Positions 1 through 5,995 of a stretch of DNA of 9,074 bases are shown here, piece by piece. Within the stretch, counting starts at the first letter, position 1. Each line of letters opens with the position of its first letter. Both the position numbers and the translations under genes were made by a program. Location: assembly GCA_025965295.1 (NCBI GenBank), contig JAOPXF010000398.1:1-9074 (forward strand), given 5' to 3'. The notes beneath the pieces are model-generated. The model searched no databases. It was not told where the DNA came from and worked only from the letters and a program-made list of their open reading frames with translations. Origin of the DNA: Nocardioides sp. (GTDB lineage Bacteria > Actinomycetota > Actinomycetes > Propionibacteriales > Nocardioidaceae).

Positions 1-1743
<1,743 letters not shown>

Positions 1744-1760
<17 letters not shown>

Positions 1761-2367
1761 GCTGCTCTCGCTCGTCCCTGTCGTCCCGGTCGTCGTCATC
1801 GACGACCTCGCCCACGCGGTGCCCGTCGCCCGGGCCCTGGTCGCCGGCGGGCTCCCGGTCATCGAGCTGACCCTGCGCACGCCGGTCGCCCTCGACGCGA
1901 TCCGCACGATCGCCGAGCAGGTGCCGGAGATCCGGGTGGGGGCGGGCACGATCGTCACGCCGAGCCAGGCGAAGGAGGCGCTCGACGCCGGGGCACAGTT
2001 CCTCGTCTCCCCGGGCTCGACCCCCTCGCTCCTCGCGGCGATGGCCGAGACCGGGCTGCCGTTCCTCCCCGGCACCGCCACCGTGTCCGAGGTGCTCGCC
2101 GTGCTCGAGGCGGGCTTCACGGAGCTGAAGTTCTTCCCCGCCGAGGCGTCCGGGGGTGCCGCGTTCCTGAGGTCGATCGCGTCGCCGGTGCCCCAGGCCC
2201 GGTTCTGCCCCACCGGCGGGATCACCGCGGCGACGGCGGCGTCGTACCTCTCGCTGCCGAACGTCGGCTGCGTCGGTGGCTCGTGGCTGACCCCGGCCGA
2301 CGCTCTCGCCGCCGGCGACTGGGGCCGGGTCGAGGAGCTCGCCCGGGCCGCGGCCGCGCTCGGCTGA
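1744..2367 (+). CDS. eda: KDPG aldolase (2-keto-3-deoxy-6-phosphogluconate aldolase)
   Basis: Eda is a class I aldolase that splits 2-keto-3-deoxy-6-phosphogluconate into pyruvate and glyceraldehyde 3-phosphate. It completes the Entner-Doudoroff route begun by edd. The 207-residue product matches the usual length of about 205-215. Visible family motifs are IELTLRT (Glu41 and Arg45, active site), VGAGTIV at 65-71, SPGSTP, LKFFPAE with the Schiff-base lysine at Lys129, and the phosphate-binding PTGGI at 156-160. I chose the TTG start at 1744 because a strong AGGAGG lies six bases upstream and the N-terminus then has normal length. The start lies 17 bp inside edd in another frame, so translation is probably coupled. 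A four-fold-mismatched inverted repeat is not needed for its expression; the long inverted repeat 20 bp past its stop may end the transcript. Confidence 0.96.
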
Positions 2368-2386
2368 GGGCTCCCGGGTCCGGGGT

Positions 2387-2437
2387 TTGGTCCCCAACCG
2401 CAACATCCGGCGACCGAGACGTGCGGTTCATGACCAA
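2387..2437. repeat. Imperfect inverted repeat between convergent genes
   Basis: The left arm at 2387-2402 (TTGGTCCCCAACCGCA) and the right arm at 2422-2437 (TGCGGTTCATGACCAA) pair at 13 of 16 positions. The only mismatches form a 3-nt internal bulge, and the loop is 19 nt (2403-2421). An 8-bp direct repeat, CGGCGACC, occurs in the loop (2408-2415) and just after the right arm (2439-2446). The element fills most of the 92-bp gap between the eda stop and the stop of the convergent membrane-protein gene. It could form a stable hairpin in both transcripts and act as a bidirectional terminator, although no T-run follows. Its regularity would also fit a dispersed repeat family. A smaller GGGG/CCCC pairing at 2382-2395 overlaps the left arm. 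Confidence 0.6.
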
Positions 2438-2459
2438 TCGGCGACCCAGGGGCCGGTGC

Positions 2460-2831
2460 TCAGAGGATGAAGTAGAGGCCGACCGCGGCGGGGATCAGGC
2501 CGAGGACCAGCCACGGGGTGAGCGGGTTCTTCTGGTGGATGCCGAAGCCCGCCGCGACGCCGAGGACGCCCACGATTCCGGCGATGACGTCGAGGCCGAT
2601 CTGCGCGCCCGGGCGCGTGGTGTCGAGGAAGATGGCCGCGATCACGAGCCCGGCGGAGAAGTGCGCGATCGTCGTGACGGCCAGCACCGACATCACCCAG
2701 CGCTGCACCGAGCTGATGCTCATCGACTGCGAGCCCGTGCCGGTGCGCGACGCCTGCGGACGCGGGTTGGCCGGGTCCATCAGGTGCCGGCGGCGAGCGG
2801 GCGGCTGCTTGGGGGACTCGGGCGTGGTCAC
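2460..2831 (-). CDS. Small membrane protein of unknown function, three predicted helices
   Basis: I do not recognise a named family. From the GTG at 2831 the product is 123 residues. The first 45 or so are hydrophilic, rich in Pro, Arg and Ser, and probably cytoplasmic. Three hydrophobic stretches follow, at about 46-69, 76-98 and 105-122, separated by short loops (DTTRPG; HQKNPLTP), and the chain ends almost directly after the last helix. The GTG overlaps the tag stop as GTGA, which suggests translational coupling; the purine-rich GAGGGG just before it is very close for a ribosome site. ATG codons at 2780 and 2723 are possible shorter starts without clear ribosome sites; the latter would leave 87 residues with all three helices. 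Nothing in the sequence ties it to DNA repair beyond sharing the tag transcript. Confidence 0.75.
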   Translation of the reverse strand: MTTPESPKQPPARRRHLMDPANPRPQASRTGTGSQSMSISSVQRWVMSVLAVTTIAHFSAGLVIAAIFLDTTRPGAQIGLDVIAGIVGVLGVAAGFGIHQKNPLTPWLVLGLIPAAVGLYFIL

Positions 2832-3418
2832 CCCTCGATTGTCGCCGACCCCCGTCGGTGGCACCCCAGCAGGTGGGGGTCGAAGACACCCAGCGCCTCC
2901 ATCAGCGCGAACATCGTCGTGGGGCCGACGAACGCGAAGCCGCGCTTCTTCAGGGCCTTCGACAGCGCGACCGACTCGGGCGACGTGGTCGTCATCTGCT
3001 CGGTCGTCTCCGGCGCGGGCGCCGGGTCGGGGCGGAACGACAGCACCAGGGCCTCGAGCCCCTCGGCCTCGCGCAGCCCGACGGTGGCCCGGGAGTTGGT
3101 CAGGGTGGCCTCGATCTTGAGCCGGTTGCGGACGATGCGCGGCTCGGCCATCAGCCGCTCCACGTCGCCGGCGTCGTACGTCGCGACCACGTCGGCGTCG
3201 AAGCCGGCGAACACCTCGCGGAACGCCTCGCGCTTGTTGAGGATCGTCGACCAGGACAGCCCCGACTGGAACGCCTCGAGCGCGAGCCGCTCGAAGTACG
3301 CCGACTCGCCGTGGACGCGGGTGCCCCACTCGGTGTCGTGGTAGTCGCGCATCACGCCCGGGCCGCTGCCCCACGGGCAGCGCGCCACCCCGTCCTCGCC
3401 GATCACCGCTCCGCTCAT
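2828..3418 (-). CDS. tag: DNA-3-methyladenine glycosylase I
   Basis: Tag is a helix-hairpin-helix superfamily base-excision enzyme that removes 3-methyladenine from alkylated DNA by cutting the N-glycosidic bond. The 196-residue product has the normal family length. Family motifs run in order: ARCPWG, YHDTEWG, EAFQSGLSWSTILNKRE (residues 48-64, including the substrate-pocket Glu48), LSKALKKRGFAFVGPTT, and HLLGC near the C-terminus. The four zinc ligands known from E. coli Tag are all present as Cys14, His27, His182 and Cys186. I chose the ATG at 3418, with a modest GGATGG upstream, because the alternative GTG at 3490 adds 24 residues unlike the family and lies within the upstream repeat array. 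The gene overlaps the next one by four bases. Regulation may act through the repeat motifs at 3455-3538, which lie just upstream. Confidence 0.94.
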   Translation of the reverse strand: MSGAVIGEDGVARCPWGSGPGVMRDYHDTEWGTRVHGESAYFERLALEAFQSGLSWSTILNKREAFREVFAGFDADVVATYDAGDVERLMAEPRIVRNRLKIEATLTNSRATVGLREAEGLEALVLSFRPDPAPAPETTEQMTTTSPESVALSKALKKRGFAFVGPTTMFALMEALGVFDPHLLGCHRRGSATIEG

Positions 3419-3454
3419 GGGCCCATCCAAGCGCAGGGCGCCGACAGCGGCTGC

Positions 3455-3538
3455 TTCACCATGAGAAGCAGGTGGAGCGTCACTTCTCACGGTGAGTTCG
3501 CCATGAGAAGCAGCGCTTCGCCCACTTCACTTGATGAA
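3455..3538. repeat. Two imperfect 42-bp tandem units of palindromic 14-bp motifs upstream of tag
   Basis: A 14-bp partly palindromic motif recurs in exact 14-bp register. Copy A, TTCACCATGAGAAG, is at 3455-3468. An inverted copy, CTTCTCACGGTGAG, is at 3483-3496. Copy B, TTCGCCATGAGAAG, is at 3497-3510, and a weaker inverted copy, CTTCACTTGATGAA, is at 3525-3538. The 14-bp gaps both begin CAG and end CA. Copies A and B share a 13-bp identity (CCATGAGAAGCAG) exactly 42 bp apart, about four helical turns. Local hairpins include CTGCTTC/GAAGCAG (3451-3471) and CTTCTCA/TGAGAAG (3483-3510). The array sits between the pirin stop and the tag start, so it is probably an operator cluster for the tag unit, though a role in ending the pirin transcript is also possible. 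No regulator gene is adjacent. Confidence 0.6.
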
Positions 3539-3543
3539 GCGTC

Positions 3544-4539
3544 TCAGCGGCGCTCCCTGAGGCGGGCATTGGGCAGCGCGGGCGCCGGGATCGGCGGCAG
3601 GTGGTCGCCGACCACGATCCCGAACCTGCCGTCGGCCATCTCCTGGGAGTCGCCGACCGCCGCACCGCCCGGCGCGAGCTGCGCCTGCCACTCGGCCCGG
3701 AACGCCACGATCTCGTCGTGGGTCCGGCCCACGAAGTTCCACCACATCACGATGGACTCACCGAACGGCGGGCCGCCGAGGAGCAGCAGCCGCACCGGGG
3801 CGTCGTACGCAGCGAGCTCGAGTCGGTCGCGACCGGGCGGGACGTAGGCCAGGTCATACTGCTTGGTCTCCGTGCCCGCGACGGCGAGTACCCCGGCGTC
3901 GACGAGCACGCCGTGCTCGAACGACGGGTCGACGTCGAGGGCCAGCGTGGTGCCCGGCTCGAGCAGCAGCTCCGCGCCGAGGAGTGGGGTGTACGTCGAC
4001 ACCGGCGACGTGTCGCCGAGCAGCGAGCCGAGGAAGACCCGGGCCGTCCAACCCGGTCCCGTCACGGGTGCGGGGACGTGGTGGGCGAAGCCGGGCTCGA
4101 CATGCCGGTCGCCGTCGGGCAGCGCCACCCAGAGCTGGGCGCCGTGCAGCGAGGCCGTCCGCGGCGTCGACACCTCCGAGTGGCTGATCCCCCGCCCGGC
4201 GGTCATCAGGTTGACCTCACCCGGGCGCACCATCGCGTGGTTGCCGGCGCTGTCGCGATGCTCGATCTCGCCGGTGAAGAGCCAGCTGACGGTCTGCAGC
4301 CCGGTGTGCGGGTGCGGCGCCACACTCATCCCGCTGCTGGTCGCCACCTCGTCCGGGCCGTAGTGGTCCACGAAGCACCAGGCCCCGATCAGCGAGCGGT
4401 GCCGCTGCGGCAGCGTGCGCCGGACGTGCATGGCACGCGGCCCGCCGAGGGGCACCTCCCGCGGCACCATGATCTCCACGCCGGCCGACGGTGCCGCCTC
4501 GCACGTGACCTCGTCGGGACGGTCCTCGAGGTTGCTCAT
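3544..4539 (-). CDS. Pirin family protein (bicupin)
   Basis: Pirins are metal-binding bicupins; some bacterial members, such as E. coli YhhW, oxidise quercetin in vitro, but the cellular role is generally unknown. The 331-residue product is within the range for longer bacterial members. In the N-terminal cupin the metal-ligand motifs are intact: HPHTGLQT supplies His76 and His78, and GRGISHSE supplies His120 and Glu122, matching the His-His-His-Glu site of characterised pirins. The C-terminal cupin ends with the typical GGPPFGE and WWNFVGRTHDEI segments, followed by a tail of about 45 residues. I chose the ATG at 4539, preceded closely by GAGG; a GTG at 4572 would add 11 residues, most of them encoded by a repeat-like sequence. 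It appears monocistronic, with 125 bp to tag and a divergent ATPase gene upstream. Substrate cannot be told from sequence. Confidence 0.92.
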   Translation of the reverse strand: MSNLEDRPDEVTCEAAPSAGVEIMVPREVPLGGPRAMHVRRTLPQRHRSLIGAWCFVDHYGPDEVATSSGMSVAPHPHTGLQTVSWLFTGEIEHRDSAGNHAMVRPGEVNLMTAGRGISHSEVSTPRTASLHGAQLWVALPDGDRHVEPGFAHHVPAPVTGPGWTARVFLGSLLGDTSPVSTYTPLLGAELLLEPGTTLALDVDPSFEHGVLVDAGVLAVAGTETKQYDLAYVPPGRDRLELAAYDAPVRLLLLGGPPFGESIVMWWNFVGRTHDEIVAFRAEWQAQLAPGGAAVGDSQEMADGRFGIVVGDHLPPIPAPALPNARLRERR

Positions 4540-4551
4540 GTCCTCATTGTG

Positions 4552-4573
4552 GGTCTCGACAAACTCAACCACC
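4552..4573. repeat. Copy of a repeat-like motif in the pirin leader
   Basis: The sequence beginning GGTCTCGACAAACTCAACCA lies 13 bp before the pirin start. It resembles, from memory, a short motif of the form GGTNTCGACAAGCTCRACCA seen scattered between genes in many actinobacterial genomes. Next to it, at 4575-4587, is a small hairpin GAAGG-GCG-CCTTC. The family assignment is recollection, not a search result. Only one copy is in this window. Confidence 0.4.
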
Positions 4574-4688
4574 AGAAGGGCGCCTTCCCCGGGTGGCTCG
4601 GTCGGGCCTTACGCGGCTATGTCTTCAGGCGGGATACAGAACTTCCCTTGACAGATCCGTGCGGGTCGGGTCGGTGGCGCATCGCGGC

Positions 4689-4717
4689 TTGCGGGCAAAA
4701 CTATAAAGGACTATAAA
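4689..4717 (+). promoter_or_regulatory. Candidate promoter of the ATPase gene with tandem TATAAA boxes
   Basis: TTGCGG at 4689-4694 is followed after 17 bp by TATAAA at 4712-4717, a good spacing and sequence for a housekeeping sigma factor. A second TATAAA lies at 4702-4707; the ten-base blocks ACTATAAAGG and ACTATAAAAG are directly repeated at 4700-4719. Transcription would start near 4724, giving a leader of about 25 nt that contains the GGAAGG/AGGTGG ribosome site at 4735-4743. The AT-rich patch stands out sharply in this GC-rich DNA. The upstream box could be an alternative -10 element or part of a protein-binding site. Confidence 0.5.
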
Positions 4718-4749
4718 AGTGGCTGGTACCCGACGGAAGGTGGCGACCG

Positions 4750-5901
4750 ATGACGGCTCGGTCTACGAATCCGTTCAAGCCTTCGGCGGGGTCGACCCCA
4801 CCCCTCCTGATCGGACGCCAGCCGGTCATCGAGTCGATCGCCGACTCCTTTGATGAAGGACCGGGAGCCCCCGGTCGTCTGACGGTCTTCACTGGAGCGC
4901 GCGGGGTGGGCAAGACCGTAATGCTCAACGAAGTTGAAGAGGTTGCAAACAGCAGGGGCTGGTTGACCATCAACGAGACAGCTACCACGGGACTCGTCGC
5001 CCGAATCGAGGAACACCTCACTCACCTCGCGGAAGCGCGCGAACCCCGACCCCGTGGACGGATCACGGGCATCACCCTTCCTCTGCGGCTGGGTGCTGTC
5101 AGCACCGAGGTCACGCCCGAACTCGCCGTCGATGTGCGCCGCCGTCTCAACTCACTGCTCGACGAGCTCAAGCGAAGCGGCTCGGGCCTCCTCCTGACGA
5201 TCGACGAGGTCCACGCGGCAGCTCGCAGTGAACTGCGCGAGGTCACCACTATTACCCAACACCTCATCCGCGAAGACCGCGAGTTTGCCCTCGTGATGGC
5301 GGGGTTGCCGTCTGCGGTCTCGAGTCTCCTCTCGGACGACGTGTTGACGTTCCTGCGGAGAGCCGACAAGCAAGTCCTCTCGGATGTGCCGATTGATGAG
5401 GTTCACGACGCCCTATCAGCAACCATCATCGCCAACGGCCGAACCATCGATGAGGAGGCGGGACACCAAGCTGCCGAAGCGACCGGCGGGTACCCCTTCC
5501 TTGTCCAACTCGTCGGCTACCACGTCTGGCGCAGCACCGCCGCCTCACACATCACTCTCACTTCGGCCCGCGACGGCATCACTGCTGCTCGTCGTCGACT
5601 CGGTAGCCTCGTTCACGAGACGGCTCTGAACGACCTCTCCGACGTCGACCGAACCTTCCTCATGGCGATGTCGCCCGACCCTGGACCTTCCCGGATGCGC
5701 GACATCCTCAAGCGCATGGGGGGTGTGGCCCCTCAGTACGGCAATGTGTACAAGAACCGCCTCATCGACGCGGGCATGATCGGCTCGGTCGCCCACGGCA
5801 AGGTCGATTACTCGCTCCCCTACTTGCGCGACTTTCTTCGCGAGCATGGCGCGAGCCTGGGACTCGCACCCATCAAGAAGGTCGGAAATAAAAAGAAGTA
5901 A
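4750..5901 (+). CDS. AAA-type ATP-binding protein, Orc1/Cdc6-like, function unknown
   Basis: This 383-residue ATPase belongs to the broad AAA/STAND group related to archaeal Orc1/Cdc6 proteins; similar stand-alone ATP-binding proteins starting NPF-P-G-PP-L-GR are common in actinobacteria without a settled role. Seen in order: that N-terminal signature (NPFKPSAGSTPPLLIGR, 7-23), Walker A GARGVGKT (49-56), Walker B LLLTIDEVH (147-155), a likely sensor-1 segment LVMAGLPS (181-188), the lid-region GGYPFLVQLVGYHVW (246-260), a probable winged-helix region (about 290-365), and a basic tail ending KKVGNKKK. The ATG at 4750 is supported by GGAAGG/AGGTGG upstream and by an in-frame TAA at 4714. One line (4921-4980) is only 50% G+C by hand count and codons such as GAA, GTT and GCA are frequent, suggesting acquisition by transfer. 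Both neighbours are on the opposite strand, so it is a lone gene. A helicase loader, defence ATPase or transcriptional regulator are all possible. Confidence 0.85.
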   Translation: MTARSTNPFKPSAGSTPPLLIGRQPVIESIADSFDEGPGAPGRLTVFTGARGVGKTVMLNEVEEVANSRGWLTINETATTGLVARIEEHLTHLAEAREPRPRGRITGITLPLRLGAVSTEVTPELAVDVRRRLNSLLDELKRSGSGLLLTIDEVHAAARSELREVTTITQHLIREDREFALVMAGLPSAVSSLLSDDVLTFLRRADKQVLSDVPIDEVHDALSATIIANGRTIDEEAGHQAAEATGGYPFLVQLVGYHVWRSTAASHITLTSARDGITAARRRLGSLVHETALNDLSDVDRTFLMAMSPDPGPSRMRDILKRMGGVAPQYGNVYKNRLIDAGMIGSVAHGKVDYSLPYLRDFLREHGASLGLAPIKKVGNKKK

Positions 5902-5926
5902 AAACACTCACTGGACGTCTGGAGTG
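5900..5926 (-). terminator. Possible rho-independent terminator of the molybdopterin oxidoreductase gene
   Basis: Read on the minus strand, CACTC (5926-5922), a 12-nt loop and GAGTG (5909-5905) are followed directly by five T residues (5904-5900). The stem is only five pairs, so the hairpin is weak. It lies about 70 bp past the oxidoreductase stop, just after the stop of the convergent ATPase gene. The T-run comes from the A-rich end of the ATPase gene. In the plus direction no T-run follows. Separate perfect palindromes, ATCGGCCGAT (5961-5970) and CTCAGCTGAG (5995-6004), lie between. Confidence 0.4.
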
Positions 5927-5995
5927 GGCGCAGGCTGATCTGAGGAGATGGCTCTCCGCGATCGGCCGATGGTGCAGCGCGACCACCGAGGAACC

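Noticed and set aside
2460..3374. A 304-codon minus-strand open frame running through tag and the membrane protein
   Set aside because: Its N-terminal two thirds is an Arg/Gly-rich out-of-frame reading of tag; only the part from the GTG at 2831 looks like a real protein.
3419..3490. Longer tag protein starting at the GTG at 3490
   Set aside because: The extra 24 residues do not resemble the Tag family, no ribosome site precedes it, and the codons fall in the repeat array.
3451..3540. CRISPR array
   Set aside because: The repeated units are short and palindromic in alternating orientation, with only two 42-bp units and no cas genes. A regulatory array fits better.
4648..4653. TTGACA as the -35 box of the ATPase promoter
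   Set aside because: No acceptable -10 lies 16-18 bp downstream; the sequence there is GC-rich (TCGGTG). The TTGCGG/TATAAA pair further down is better.
3601..4716. Long plus-strand open frame opposite the pirin gene
   Set aside because: It is rich in Arg, His and Gly in a pattern typical of antisense readings of GC-rich genes, and shows no recognisable domain.
4540..5995. Integrated mobile element around the ATPase with flanking direct repeats
   Set aside because: I compared the left (4540-4749) and right (5902-5995) flanks by eye and found no matching direct repeats, integrase, transposase or tRNA end.
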